A stretch of DNA of 64,000 nt from Oscillospiraceae bacterium. GTDB taxonomy: Bacteria; Bacillota; Clostridia; Oscillospirales; Ruminococcaceae. The DNA lies in the NCBI GenBank assembly GCA_017505635.1, contig JAFVOU010000029.1, forward strand, positions 1 to 64,000, given 5' to 3'. Positions 1 through 8,398 of the stretch are shown piece by piece. Position 1 is the stretch's first letter. Each line of letters starts with the position of its first letter. Made by a program: the position numbers and the translations under genes. The notes below the pieces were generated by a model. That model was not told where the DNA came from. It was given only the letters and a program-made list of their open reading frames with translations, and ran no database searches.

Positions 1-166
1 ACATATCGGGGATGTAATCGGTTTGACTGAATTACAACAATTTTTCCCGAACCTATTGAAAAACGAAAATCAAAATGGTATAATCTCAAACGTTGCTAAG
101 TGTGGTGAAAAGTCATCCCTTGATGCTATACTGCACAGGCTAAGATTAAAAGTGAAAAATAATTGA
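1..166 (+). CDS. C-terminal end of an unrecognised protein (5' truncated)
   Basis: An open frame enters from the left edge (first full codon at 2) and runs 54 codons to TGA at 164-166. The visible tail is polar, with a hydrophobic patch (GLTELQQFFPNLL) and a basic end (HRLRLKVKNN); it has no membrane segment and I recognise no domain. A strong intrinsic terminator starts 32 bases after the stop, which supports a real gene end. The function cannot be assigned from this tail. Confidence 0.55.
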   Translation, partial: HIGDVIGLTELQQFFPNLLKNENQNGIISNVAKCGEKSSLDAILHRLRLKVKNN

Positions 167-197
167 TTAATTCAGTTACATAACTTTATACCTTTTA

Positions 198-236
198 CAG
201 AACCACACTTTTCAGGTGTGGTTCTGTTATTTTTAA
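198..236 (+). terminator. Intrinsic terminator after the left-edge gene
   Basis: A perfect 11-bp stem (198-208 CAGAACCACAC with 216-226) has a 7-nt loop and is followed by TTATTTTTAAA. It ends the left-edge transcript and separates it from the rightward CoA-disulfide-reductase gene. Confidence 0.9.
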
Positions 237-340
237 ATATACAATAATAAACCTTATACAATTTAAGCTGCTGTTTTTTATCGTTTTCGACAAATATTGC
301 TGTATTAACAAAAAATACATATTTTTTTGTTAATATTGTA

Positions 341-369
341 TTGTAAACACAGACATTTTATATTAAGAT
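341..369 (+). promoter_or_regulatory. Candidate sigma-A promoter for the CoADR/rhodanese gene
   Basis: TTGTAA at 341-346 and TAAGAT at 364-369 are 17 nt apart in a very AT-rich stretch, about 85 nt before the ATG at 455. The match is imperfect and other AT-rich hexamers are nearby, so this is a candidate only. Confidence 0.35.
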
Positions 370-412
370 ATATATAGTTAAGATAGTTAACAATAAATCA
401 CCATTACAATAG

Positions 413-438
413 CTGCAGATATGTTTGTCTGCAGATAA
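413..438 (+). repeat. Paired CTGCAGATA motif just upstream of the ribosome site
   Basis: CTGCAGATA occurs twice (413-421 and 430-438). The same bases form a 7-bp inverted repeat (CTGCAGA 413-419 with TCTGCAG 428-434). The pair lies between the candidate promoter and the GGAGG ribosome site (442-446). It could be an operator or a small leader hairpin. Confidence 0.4.
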
Positions 439-454
439 TACGGAGGTTATTTTT

Positions 455-2155
455 ATGAAACTTGTTGTAGTTGGCGGTGTTGCAGGCGGTGCTTCTGCTG
501 CTGCCCGTGTAAGAAGACTTGATGCATACGCAGAAATTGTTATGTTCGAAAGAGGCGAACACGTTTCTTTCTCCAACTGCTGTCTGCCTTATCACCTTAG
601 CGGTACAGTTGCAAGCAGCGATGCTCTTGTTCTTATGACCCCTGAAAAATTCAAAAAACAGCACAATATCGATGCAAGAACAAACAGTGAAGTTATCGAC
701 ATCAAACGTGACGAAAAGAAAGTTGTTGTTAAAAACCTTTTAAGCGGTGAAGTTTACGAAGAATGCTATGACAAACTTGTGCTTGCACCGGGTGCAAACC
801 CAATTATGCCAAAAAGCATTGCAGGCATTGACCGTGCAAATGTTTTTGCTGTAAGAAATGTTACAGATATCCGTGCAATCAAGGCATATATGGACAAACC
901 TGAAACACAGAACGTTGTTGTTGTAGGCGGCGGATTTATCGGTGTTGAAGTTGCAGAAAACCTTAAAGAAGCAGGTAAAAATGTAAGCCTTATTGAAGGC
1001 GCAAACCAGATTATGGCTCCTTTCGACTATGATATGGTTCAGATTCTTCACAAGGAACTGGATGACAACGGCGTTGAACTTTATCTTTCCAGCACACTTA
1101 CTGCTATCGAAGACGGCTTTGTAAAAGCTGTTAAGGACGGTGAAGAATTTACTGTTAAAGCAGATGCTGTTGTTATGGCTATCGGTGTTGCACCGGAAAC
1201 AACACTTGCTGTAAAAGCAGGCCTTGAAATTGGCGAAACAAGAGGCATCAAGGTAAACCACCACTACCAGACAAGCGACCCTGACATCTATGCTGTTGGT
1301 GATGCTATCGAAATCTTTAATGCTATGACACACAAACCGGGCAGACTTGCACTTGCAGGCCCTGCACAGCGCCAGGCACGTGCCGCAGCAGACCATATGT
1401 ACGGCCTGCATCACAACAACAAAGGCTACATCGGTTCTTCCTGTATCCGTGTATTTGGTCAGAATGCAGCTTCCACAGGTCTTAATGAAAAAGCTGCAAA
1501 AGCTGCCGGCTTTAACTGCGACAGCGTAATGGTTCTTCCAAACGATAAAGTTGGTCTTATGCCTGGTGCGCACTACATGGTATTCAAACTTGTTTTTGAA
1601 GTGCCTACAGGCCGAATTCTCGGTGCACAGGCAATCGGTATGGGCAATACAGACAAACGTGTTGACGTTATTGCTGCTATGATTACTATGGGTGCAACTC
1701 TTGAAGACCTTAAAGAACTTGAACTTTGCTACAGCCCTGTTTTCGGCACAGCTAAAGATATTGTAAACTTTGCTGCAACAGTTGGTCTTAACGTACTTTA
1801 CGGCAGATTTAAACAGGTACATGTTGACCAGGTTCGCTCTCTTGTAGAAAGCGGTGCTTATATCGTTGACGTTCGTGAAGAAAACGAATATGCGGCCGGT
1901 CACCTTAACGGTGCACACAACATTCCTCTCAGCCAGCTGGAAGAAAGAATGCACGAAATTCCAAAAGATGTTCCTGTATATCTCCACTGCCGTTCCAGCC
2001 AGAGAAGCTATTATGCTGTTTGTCGTCTTCAGAGCTATGGCTACACAAATGTTACAAACATCAGCGGCTCTTTCCTTGGCATAAGCCTTTATGAATATTT
2101 CAACGACAAAAAGCTTGGCCGCACACCTATTATGGATAAATACAACTTCAAATAA
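455..2155 (+). CDS. CoA-disulfide reductase/NADH oxidase-like flavoprotein fused to rhodanese
   Basis: This is a 566-residue pyridine nucleotide-disulfide oxidoreductase of the CoADR/NOX type. It has an N-terminal FAD motif (VVVGGVAGGASAAAR), the single-cysteine redox site region SFSNCCLPY (Cys42/43), an NAD(P)-binding GGGFIGVEVAENL near residue 160, a dimerisation domain, and a C-terminal rhodanese domain (about 470-560) with catalytic Cys512 in HCRSSQRS. Family members reduce CoA disulfide, CoA persulfide or polysulfide with NAD(P)H, and the fused rhodanese points to persulfide substrates. The ATG at 455 is preceded by CGGAGG at 441-446; an in-frame start at 425 lacks a ribosome site. The gene is followed by a cysteine-rich C_GCAxxG_C_C protein gene with no terminator between them, so the two probably share a transcript and a thiol/sulfur redox role (inference). 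The exact substrate is open. Confidence 0.9.
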   Translation: MKLVVVGGVAGGASAAARVRRLDAYAEIVMFERGEHVSFSNCCLPYHLSGTVASSDALVLMTPEKFKKQHNIDARTNSEVIDIKRDEKKVVVKNLLSGEVYEECYDKLVLAPGANPIMPKSIAGIDRANVFAVRNVTDIRAIKAYMDKPETQNVVVVGGGFIGVEVAENLKEAGKNVSLIEGANQIMAPFDYDMVQILHKELDDNGVELYLSSTLTAIEDGFVKAVKDGEEFTVKADAVVMAIGVAPETTLAVKAGLEIGETRGIKVNHHYQTSDPDIYAVGDAIEIFNAMTHKPGRLALAGPAQRQARAAADHMYGLHHNNKGYIGSSCIRVFGQNAASTGLNEKAAKAAGFNCDSVMVLPNDKVGLMPGAHYMVFKLVFEVPTGRILGAQAIGMGNTDKRVDVIAAMITMGATLEDLKELELCYSPVFGTAKDIVNFAATVGLNVLYGRFKQVHVDQVRSLVESGAYIVDVREENEYAAGHLNGAHNIPLSQLEERMHEIPKDVPVYLHCRSSQRSYYAVCRLQSYGYTNVTNISGSFLGISLYEYFNDKKLGRTPIMDKYNFK

Positions 2156-2241
2156 TATAATCTTATCTGATTGTATATACTGTAGTAACTGACCGGAACA
2201 GATATATCCGGTAAAAATAAATCTATATGGAGGAAACAATT

Positions 2242-2703
2242 ATGGCAGAAAAAATGACAGTTGAAAAAGCAGCAGAAATTTTGGGACAGGGTTTCCATTG
2301 TTCTCAGTGTGTAATGTGGCACACAGCTGAAGCACTTGGTATGGACAAAAAACAGGCTCTTAAAATGACAGGCGGTCTTGGCGGCGGATGCTTCCACGGC
2401 GATGTTTGCGGTGCTGTAAGTGCAGGCGTTGCTTCTCTTGGTCTTAAATACGGTTACTGCGAACCAAACTCTGCAGAACAGAACGCTATTCTTATCAGCA
2501 AAGTTAACGAACTTGAAGCACGTTTTATCGAAAAGAACGGCAGCATTGTATGTAAAGAACTGCTTGGCGGTCTGAGTTTTGCAGTACCTGAAGAAGCAGC
2601 AAAAATTATGGAAAACGGCCTTGCAGGCGTTATCAAAAACTGCCCTAAATACTGCGCAGACGTATGCGAAATTCTTGATGACATGATTGATGAACTTAAA
2701 TAA
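2242..2703 (+). CDS. C_GCAxxG_C_C family redox protein
   Basis: This 153-residue soluble protein has the C-GCAxxG-C-C signature: HCSQC (Cys20, Cys23), GGGCFHGDVCGAVSAG (Cys50, Cys56) and a further cysteine cluster near the C-terminus (NCPKYCADVC). Family members are small cysteine-rich proteins presumed to be redox-active or metal-binding; their biochemical role is poorly defined. The start at 2242 is favoured over the upstream ATG at 2227 because GGAGG (2229-2233) sits 8 bases before it. It follows the CoADR/rhodanese gene by 86 bases and ends at a strong terminator, so it is probably the last gene of a two-gene thiol-redox operon. Confidence 0.88.
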   Translation: MAEKMTVEKAAEILGQGFHCSQCVMWHTAEALGMDKKQALKMTGGLGGGCFHGDVCGAVSAGVASLGLKYGYCEPNSAEQNAILISKVNELEARFIEKNGSIVCKELLGGLSFAVPEEAAKIMENGLAGVIKNCPKYCADVCEILDDMIDELK

Positions 2704-2720
2704 GTTTTCCGCACATAGCA

Positions 2721-2757
2721 AAAAGGAGATGGTTTAAAACCATCTCCTTTTTTTGTA
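2721..2757. terminator. Bidirectional intrinsic terminator
   Basis: An 11-bp GC-containing stem (GGAGATGGTTT/AAACCATCTCC) is flanked by A-rich sequence on the left and a T7 run on the right, so it can end the rightward redox operon and also the leftward GNAT gene. Confidence 0.9.
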
Positions 2758-2821
2758 AAAATAATCTTTATTAAGCCGGAAAACCTGTGCTGATAAATTG
2801 CCGGGTTAACCTCAAACTGTC

Positions 2822-3343
2822 TTACAGCCGCTTTTCAAGGCATACCAGATTTACATCAGGAATACCATTGAACACGCAGGGAACAATCGATACCTCTTTG
2901 TATCCAAGCTTTTTGTATAACTTGCGGGCAACTGTATTTTTTTCATTTGTATCCATACGAAGTTCGGGACAGTTGTTGTCTTTTGCATACTGCTCGTAAA
3001 ATGCAACCATCTTTGTTCCGATACCTTTTTTGATACAGGACGGGTTTACCACAAGAGTGTGCAGCACCATAACCTGATGCTCATCGGCCTCAAATTCCCA
3101 GGTTGCTTTTTCATATATAGGGCCCTGATACTGATTTATTATTGCTGCCGAAACAATTTCTCCCTGCTCTTCTGCAACAAACAGCCAATCCTTTTCAAAG
3201 GCATTCTGCGCCGTGGATTTTAAAGGATATATTCCTTTTATCCAGCCTGTGTACAGGTTGCCTTTTTCGATTTCGGTGTGAATTTCGTCGTAAATTTTTG
3301 CAACTGCATCGATATCATTTGCATTTGCCCTGCGGATAATCAT
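2822..3343 (-). CDS. GNAT family N-acetyltransferase
   Basis: The 173-residue single-domain product has the GNAT fold. It opens with IIRRANANDIDAVAKIYDEI and carries an acetyl-CoA loop of the R/QxxGxG type (KKGIGTKMVAFYEQYAK, near residues 112-128), then an ARKLYKKLGYKEV motif typical of motif B. The ATG at 3343 follows GGAGG at good spacing. Such enzymes transfer acetyl from acetyl-CoA to an amine or N-terminus; nothing in the sequence or neighbours indicates the acceptor. It is followed leftward by a shared bidirectional terminator and preceded by a 42-base gap to the YitT gene, with which it may be co-transcribed. Confidence 0.87.
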   Translation of the reverse strand: MIIRRANANDIDAVAKIYDEIHTEIEKGNLYTGWIKGIYPLKSTAQNAFEKDWLFVAEEQGEIVSAAIINQYQGPIYEKATWEFEADEHQVMVLHTLVVNPSCIKKGIGTKMVAFYEQYAKDNNCPELRMDTNEKNTVARKLYKKLGYKEVSIVPCVFNGIPDVNLVCLEKRL

Positions 3344-3385
3344 AATAAACCTCCGTAAAATTTTTGTAATGTATGATGTGTGTAT

Positions 3386-4261
3386 TTACAGGATATCGCG
3401 GAACCCTTTGCCCATTACCTCGCTTGTGTTGGTAATCATTGTAAAGGCATTAGGGTCGATTGTTTTAACCATTGTCTGCAGTTTTATTGCCTGACGTTTG
3501 CCAAGCACAGTGAATATAACTGTTTTTCCCTGATCGGTAAAAGAACCTTTTGCTTCCATCTGTGTAGAACCGCGTTTAAGCTCGGTGGAAATAAATTCTG
3601 CAATCTCTTCAGGTTTTGTTGTGATGATTGTAAAATATTTGCAGAGATTAAAATTTTCCATAACAGAGTCAATCATAAACACTTTGATAAACATACCCAT
3701 TGTGGAGAACATACCTGCTTCCATACCAAATATAAAATAGCAGGAAATAACAACGATGGAGTCGCAGATCATAAGTGCTTTGCCGATATCTTTAACAGAA
3801 GTGTACTTTTTGATAATCATGGCTATAATATCCGAACCACCGGAAGAAGCCTGAACATTGAACAGTACTGCCGCTGCAACTGCATGAAGTACCACGCTGA
3901 AAATCATTTCCATCAGCGGTTCGGTAGAAAGTGTATGTGCCAGTGGAATAAATCTTTCAAAAACCGCAAGTTCTGCAGAAAGAACAAGTGTTGCTATTGT
4001 AGTTTTAAGCCCGAAACTTTTGCCAAGAAATATAAAGCCTACAAAAAGCAGAATGATATTGATTACAGAAGACATTGTTGCAGGTGCACCAAACCCAATT
4101 GCACCGCTGATTGCAATACACAGACCGCTGATTCCGCCAAAGCAAAAGCTGTTTGGAATATTCAGAAAGTATGTACATATTGCCATAAGTGTTATGGCAA
4201 AAAATATTGTGTACAGTTCTTTAAATGTAAGTTTATTGGATTTTACAAATGTTTTAAGCAT
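3386..4261 (-). CDS. YitT family membrane protein (DUF161/DUF2179)
   Basis: The 291-residue product has an N-terminal integral-membrane half (at least five hydrophobic segments, including LYTIFFAITLMAICTYF and IILLFVGFIFLGKSF) and a C-terminal soluble domain of about 85 residues (ITTKPEEIAEFISTELKRGS onward) of the DUF2179 type. YitT proteins are widespread in Bacillota and their transport role is unknown. I choose the ATG at 4261, preceded by AAAGGA at 5-6 bases; an in-frame ATG at 4285 would give 299 residues and overlap the upstream gene by 8 bases. It lies immediately downstream of the Gfo/Idh gene on the same strand, so the two are probably one transcript. Confidence 0.88.
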   Translation of the reverse strand: MLKTFVKSNKLTFKELYTIFFAITLMAICTYFLNIPNSFCFGGISGLCIAISGAIGFGAPATMSSVINIILLFVGFIFLGKSFGLKTTIATLVLSAELAVFERFIPLAHTLSTEPLMEMIFSVVLHAVAAAVLFNVQASSGGSDIIAMIIKKYTSVKDIGKALMICDSIVVISCYFIFGMEAGMFSTMGMFIKVFMIDSVMENFNLCKYFTIITTKPEEIAEFISTELKRGSTQMEAKGSFTDQGKTVIFTVLGKRQAIKLQTMVKTIDPNAFTMITNTSEVMGKGFRDIL

Positions 4262-4277
4262 AGCATTCCTTTCGGGG

Positions 4278-5285
4278 TTATTCATCTACCTTCTGTACAA
4301 GATGCGTCTGCAGAGATTTTTCGATTGCTTTGAGTACTTTTAAAACGTAAACTATATCTTTTGGTGGAACAATATCAAATTTTCTGTTTTCTGTCACACA
4401 ATCCGCAAAATATTCTGTCTGCAATTTATAAGGATTGTATACATCTGCTGCCAAACATTCCGCATCTTTATTTTTGTGATAAATAACCAAATTATTTATA
4501 TTAATTTTGTCAACTTTGCTATTATACACTTTTTTATTTAAATATTCAACAGCTGCACTGCTGCCATTTATTCTTATATTTGTACAAAAATCCCAGCTGC
4601 CTGTAATATCCATAAAACCTTCTGCCACAGCCGAAACTCCACATTCGAAATCAAGCACCGAAGACACATTATTCCAGCATCCGTTTTCCGTCTGCATACC
4701 CACAGCATAAACACTTTTAACCCTGCCAAAAACATGACAAAGCCAGTCAATATCATGAATATGCAGGTCATACAGACCTCCACCTGATTTTTGCGGGTCT
4801 TTATGCCAGCTGCACCAGTCCGGATGTGCTGACAGACGATGTGCATATACATTTGTTATATTTCCCAGCTTTCCGCTGTCTGCAAGCTGTTTTATATACA
4901 CATATTCGGGCCAGAAACGCACCACCTGCATAACCATAATCCGCACATTGTTTTTATCTGCCAGTGCAAAAAGGTTTTCTGCCACTTCTGCATCAAGCAC
5001 AAACGGCTTTTCGCACATTATATGTACCTGTTTTTCTATTGCTTTTTTTACTATATCTTCGTGAGTAAATGTAGGAGTACATATAAGCACAGCATCCGGT
5101 TTTTCGGTGCTGTACATTGCATCTGAATCTGTGTAGCAACTGATACCATATTTTTCTGCAAACGGCTTTGCTGTCTCTTCCCGCCTGCCAAGCACTGCTG
5201 TGACTTTTACCTTTTCGCTGTCAGCCAATGCCTGCATATATGTATGGGCAATATTTCCCGGACCTATAATTGCAACTTTCAACAT
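4278..5285 (-). CDS. Gfo/Idh/MocA family NAD(P)-dependent oxidoreductase
   Basis: The 335-residue product has an N-terminal Rossmann fold (VAIIGPGNIAHTYMQAL) and the family motif MCEKPFVLD (near residue 92), whose lysine is typically catalytic. A C-terminal alpha/beta substrate domain contains GGGLYDLHIHDIDWLCHVFG (near residues 168-187), with the DxxxHDxD pattern common in the family. Members oxidise or reduce sugars, inositols and related polyols. The substrate is not evident. It is followed closely by the YitT gene. The terminator at 5356-5390 upstream isolates it from the M81 gene. Confidence 0.88.
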   Translation of the reverse strand: MLKVAIIGPGNIAHTYMQALADSEKVKVTAVLGRREETAKPFAEKYGISCYTDSDAMYSTEKPDAVLICTPTFTHEDIVKKAIEKQVHIMCEKPFVLDAEVAENLFALADKNNVRIMVMQVVRFWPEYVYIKQLADSGKLGNITNVYAHRLSAHPDWCSWHKDPQKSGGGLYDLHIHDIDWLCHVFGRVKSVYAVGMQTENGCWNNVSSVLDFECGVSAVAEGFMDITGSWDFCTNIRINGSSAAVEYLNKKVYNSKVDKININNLVIYHKNKDAECLAADVYNPYKLQTEYFADCVTENRKFDIVPPKDIVYVLKVLKAIEKSLQTHLVQKVDE

Positions 5286-5355
5286 AATTTTTCCGCCTTA
5301 TATAATTTATAATTTATTTTACCATATAAAAAGCTTTAAAAACAGCCGTAAACAC

Positions 5356-5392
5356 AAAATACCCTTCGTATTTTTGAAGGGTATTTTTGCTT
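5356..5392 (-). terminator. Intrinsic terminator after the M81 hydrolase gene
   Basis: A stem AAAATACCCTTC/GAAGGGTATTTT (5356-5367 with 5376-5387) has an AT-rich loop and T runs on both flanks. It sits directly after the leftward M81 gene and can function in that direction. Confidence 0.85.
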
Positions 5393-5395
5393 ATA

Positions 5396-6886
5396 TTATT
5401 TAAGATTGTCTTTTGCAGAATATTCAAAATTGTCATCCAGCGGGAACAAAGGTCTTGGAACTTTTGTATATGGCAAAGTTTTTAAGTCTTCGTTTGTGCT
5501 GCCCTTTGTAAGTGCCATAATTGCACGCTTTGCAAAGGATTCGTGATGGTCGCCAAGATATCCCAGTTTGCAAACCACGATATCAAGCTGATTAGGGTCA
5601 TATCCAAGGTCAAGATAAAGATGACTTGTTGCATAACCTATGTGTTTTTCGGCAATAATTACGTCCACACCATGTGTGCTGAACACAGCAATATCGCTTT
5701 TCATTTTACCGAAAGAGGACCATTCTTTTACATACTGTTTAACAACACCTGTTGCAGTTACAGGACTTGTTGTTGTGCTGTCAAATTTAGCACCGAAAGT
5801 GAGTGTGATTTCCTGACCTACTTTACCTTCACATTCTTTTGTTGCGATTGGGTCGTAGATACCGCCATAAAGCACAGGAGCTTTAAGGGAAGCTGTTCTT
5901 TCATCTTCCATTATACGTTTAAGGAAGCCTGTACAGTCAGAGGAAGAACCTGCTGTTGGGTTATCACCGGAATCGGAAATGTAAACAGGAGTTTCGCCGT
6001 TTTTGATTGCTTCGAATGCTACATCAAGAGTTTCTGCTTCGCTGTAGGTTTCGGTCTGGAAACAGAATTCGTATCTTTTGCTCCATACATATTCAGCAAG
6101 ACGCAATGCTTCTCTGTCTGCAATTTCCTGAGTCTCTGCAACCACATATATAGCCATAGAACTGTCTTCGTTGTCTGCCCAAGGGAAACCCATAAGATGG
6201 GATGCTGCAAGAACACCAGGTTTCTTTTCTGTTTCACGGAATTCGTTGATGATTGTAATCATTGGTTCAACAACTGTGGAGGACTGTTCGCCTGCGATGA
6301 TGATAGGCACGCGTACCCATGCAGATTTTGCCTGTACACCGCGGTCAAGGGCAGCAATTGTAAGTCTTGCTGCGTGTTCGCCTGTTTCGGTGCAGTCGGT
6401 ATGTGGTGCACATTTGTAACCTACAAATCCGTTGCAGTTATTGTGCATACGGTCAGTCATTGTTGTGTGCATATCAAGTGAAGCAAAGATTGGAATATCA
6501 GGGAACAATTCACGCAGTTCTTCAAGGAAATAGCCTTCTGCTTCGCCCTGACCTTTAACACGCATTGAACCGTGAAGGGACAGTGTGATTGCATCAAGTG
6601 GTTTTTCGGCATTTGCTGCTTTTGCCATCTCGATAATTTCTTTTTTGATGCCCATATAGAAATCGTAGTCCACTTCACCGTTTGGAACAGCACGTGCAGA
6701 AACTGTTGGCACAACTTCGTACCCTGCATCCATAAGTGTTTTGCAAACACCTGTAAGAGAGTCGTTCTGACGGAAATTTTCGAAAAATTCTTTGCCTCTT
6801 ATAACCATAAAATCCTTTTCGCCTGCTACGATAGGGTTAAAGGAATTGGATTCGTGATGCATTGCCGCAACTAAAACTCTTTTCAT
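5396..6886 (-). CDS. M81 family metallohydrolase (MlrC-like)
   Basis: The 496-residue product matches the M81/MlrC family (N-terminal DUF1485 plus C-terminal MlrC domain). The start MKRVLVAAMHHESNSFNP is characteristic, and conserved metal-ligand regions include ASLDMHTTMTDRM and APHTDCTETGEHAARL. MlrC was named from microcystin degradation, but most gut and soil homologues have unknown amide or peptide substrates. The ATG at 6886 follows AGAAAGGTG. It appears monocistronic: it has its own promoter (6931-6959) and terminator (5356-5392), and is divergent from the MFS transporter. Confidence 0.9.
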   Translation of the reverse strand: MKRVLVAAMHHESNSFNPIVAGEKDFMVIRGKEFFENFRQNDSLTGVCKTLMDAGYEVVPTVSARAVPNGEVDYDFYMGIKKEIIEMAKAANAEKPLDAITLSLHGSMRVKGQGEAEGYFLEELRELFPDIPIFASLDMHTTMTDRMHNNCNGFVGYKCAPHTDCTETGEHAARLTIAALDRGVQAKSAWVRVPIIIAGEQSSTVVEPMITIINEFRETEKKPGVLAASHLMGFPWADNEDSSMAIYVVAETQEIADREALRLAEYVWSKRYEFCFQTETYSEAETLDVAFEAIKNGETPVYISDSGDNPTAGSSSDCTGFLKRIMEDERTASLKAPVLYGGIYDPIATKECEGKVGQEITLTFGAKFDSTTTSPVTATGVVKQYVKEWSSFGKMKSDIAVFSTHGVDVIIAEKHIGYATSHLYLDLGYDPNQLDIVVCKLGYLGDHHESFAKRAIMALTKGSTNEDLKTLPYTKVPRPLFPLDDNFEYSAKDNLK

Positions 6887-6930
6887 AAATACACACCTTT
6901 CTATATAAAAAACAGTTATTTTCTAATAAA

Positions 6931-6959
6931 AATATCGCACACAATCGTTTGTTTGTCAA
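6931..6959 (-). promoter_or_regulatory. Sigma-A promoter for the M81 gene
   Basis: Read leftward, TTGACA (6954-6959) and GATATT (6931-6936) are separated by 17 nt, 45 bases before the ATG at 6886. Confidence 0.65.
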
Positions 6960-7027
6960 CAAAACTTACCGTAAATTTTTGCACAAAAATATCAGCATAT
7001 TTTGCACATATTTTTCCCTCAGTTTTA

Positions 7028-7057
7028 TTGACCTTAAATCACTGTTAGTGCTAAAAT
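7028..7057 (+). promoter_or_regulatory. Sigma-A promoter for the MFS transporter
   Basis: TTGACC (7028-7033) and TAAAAT (7052-7057) have an 18-nt spacer. The predicted start of transcription near 7064 leaves almost no leader before the ATG at 7073. This favours the in-frame TTG at 7103, which has GGGTGAT upstream, as the true translation start. Confidence 0.55.
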
Positions 7058-7072
7058 TTGTTATAGAAGATA

Positions 7073-8329
7073 ATGATAAATTGTATGGAATCGGGTGATA
7101 TTTTGAGTATCTTTTCAGAATTTCTCAACACATTGCATTATTCCGGTAAAAACGTACAAAGATTTATGCTTTGCGTTTTTATCAACGGCATTGTTATGAG
7201 TGCTTTGAGTGTTATGCTTGGCATCTATTACAGCAATATCGGATTGAGCGAATTTGCTATAGGCAATCTTTTATCCATAAGGACTTTCGGCAACAGTATC
7301 GGTGCATTTTTTGCCATATTTCTTGTACAGACCTTTGGGACAAAGCGTTCGCTGTATGTATCTTTTTCCACAATGATAATCAGTGGTATGATTTTTACAA
7401 ACATCACACTGATGCCTGTTATGCAGGTTGCTTCTTTTTTATTTGGCGTTTGCCAGGCTATTTTTGCTGTTGTTCAGGCACCTTTTTATAAAAGTCACAG
7501 TGATGACCGAAACGTCGTTGCGGTTTTTTCTGCCAGTTTTGTGCTTACCAATATCGCAATGTTCAGCGGCAGTTTTTTGTTCGGTATTTTTTCTGACATT
7601 CTTGCAGGTATAGGCGGCACAGTTTTTGGCAGTCAGATGGTGCTTAACATCAGTTTTGTCCTGCTTGTAATTAACCTTGTTACACTTTCTAAAATTGAAT
7701 TTGATATGGAACTTGCCAACAGCCGAAAAGGCAGCAAGTTTAAGGATTATCTGTCTATTCTTAACCGCGACAGTATGCTTTATATGCTTAAAACTGCCCT
7801 GATCGGCCTTGGTGCAGGGCTGATTGTTCCGTTTTTCAGTGTATATATCAAACACAGTCTGAACACTACCGACAGTGTTGTAGGTACCATTATGGCATTT
7901 GCACAGTTTGGCACAGTGCTTGGTGGTCTGCTTACTCCTATACTCAGCCGTCGCCTTGGCAGAGTAAAGTTTGTGCTTATATGTCAGGTTTTATCTGTAC
8001 CTTTCCTTATTTCCATATCCTTCCCTCAGGGTGCTTTTATAATGGCAATAAGCTTTTTCTTCCGCAATTCACTTATGAATATGGCAAACCCTGTTCTGCA
8101 GAGTATGGCAATGGACCTTGTAGAAGAAAAACACCGTACTGTTATGAGCAGTATATTTACCCTTTGTGACAATCTTCTGCGTGCTGTAGGCACACAGGCC
8201 GGCGGCATTATTATGATGGCTGTAAGCTATAACACTCCATACTACATAACTGTTGTGCTTTATCTGCTCAGTGCCGTACTTATATACTGCGTATTCGGAA
8301 GAAATGAAAAATATAAAAATTTAAGATAA
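7073..8329 (+). CDS. Major facilitator superfamily transporter
   Basis: The 418-residue polytopic membrane protein has about 12 hydrophobic segments in two halves joined by a hydrophilic central loop (FDMELANSRKGSKFKDYLSI). The first inter-helix loop region (EFAIGNLLSIRTFGNSIGAF) resembles the MFS motif-A area. The family exports or imports small solutes using ion gradients; the substrate is unknown. The ATG at 7073 has only a weak ribosome site. TTG at 7103, preceded by GGGTGAT, would remove ten residues and fits the promoter better. It is divergent from the M81 gene and ends at a strong terminator. Confidence 0.85.
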   Translation: MINCMESGDILSIFSEFLNTLHYSGKNVQRFMLCVFINGIVMSALSVMLGIYYSNIGLSEFAIGNLLSIRTFGNSIGAFFAIFLVQTFGTKRSLYVSFSTMIISGMIFTNITLMPVMQVASFLFGVCQAIFAVVQAPFYKSHSDDRNVVAVFSASFVLTNIAMFSGSFLFGIFSDILAGIGGTVFGSQMVLNISFVLLVINLVTLSKIEFDMELANSRKGSKFKDYLSILNRDSMLYMLKTALIGLGAGLIVPFFSVYIKHSLNTTDSVVGTIMAFAQFGTVLGGLLTPILSRRLGRVKFVLICQVLSVPFLISISFPQGAFIMAISFFFRNSLMNMANPVLQSMAMDLVEEKHRTVMSSIFTLCDNLLRAVGTQAGGIIMMAVSYNTPYYITVVLYLLSAVLIYCVFGRNEKYKNLR

Positions 8330-8341
8330 CTGCTAAAAAGC

Positions 8342-8392
8342 AAATGTCATTCCACACTTTTGTTAAGTGGGGAATGACATTTTTATTTTACA
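8342..8392. terminator. Bidirectional intrinsic terminator
   Basis: A 17-bp stem with one mismatch (AATGTCATTCCACACTT and its complement at 8364-8380) is followed by TTTTTATTTT rightward. It is U-rich leftward as well, so it serves both the MFS gene and the convergent DUF401 gene. Confidence 0.9.
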
Positions 8393-8398
8393 TATTTT

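Noticed and set aside
740..2239. Long minus-strand open frame of 499 codons opposite the CoADR gene
   Set aside because: It is a codon-bias shadow: rich in Cys, Phe, Asn and His, with no ribosome site and no family motif, and it lies opposite a well-supported gene.
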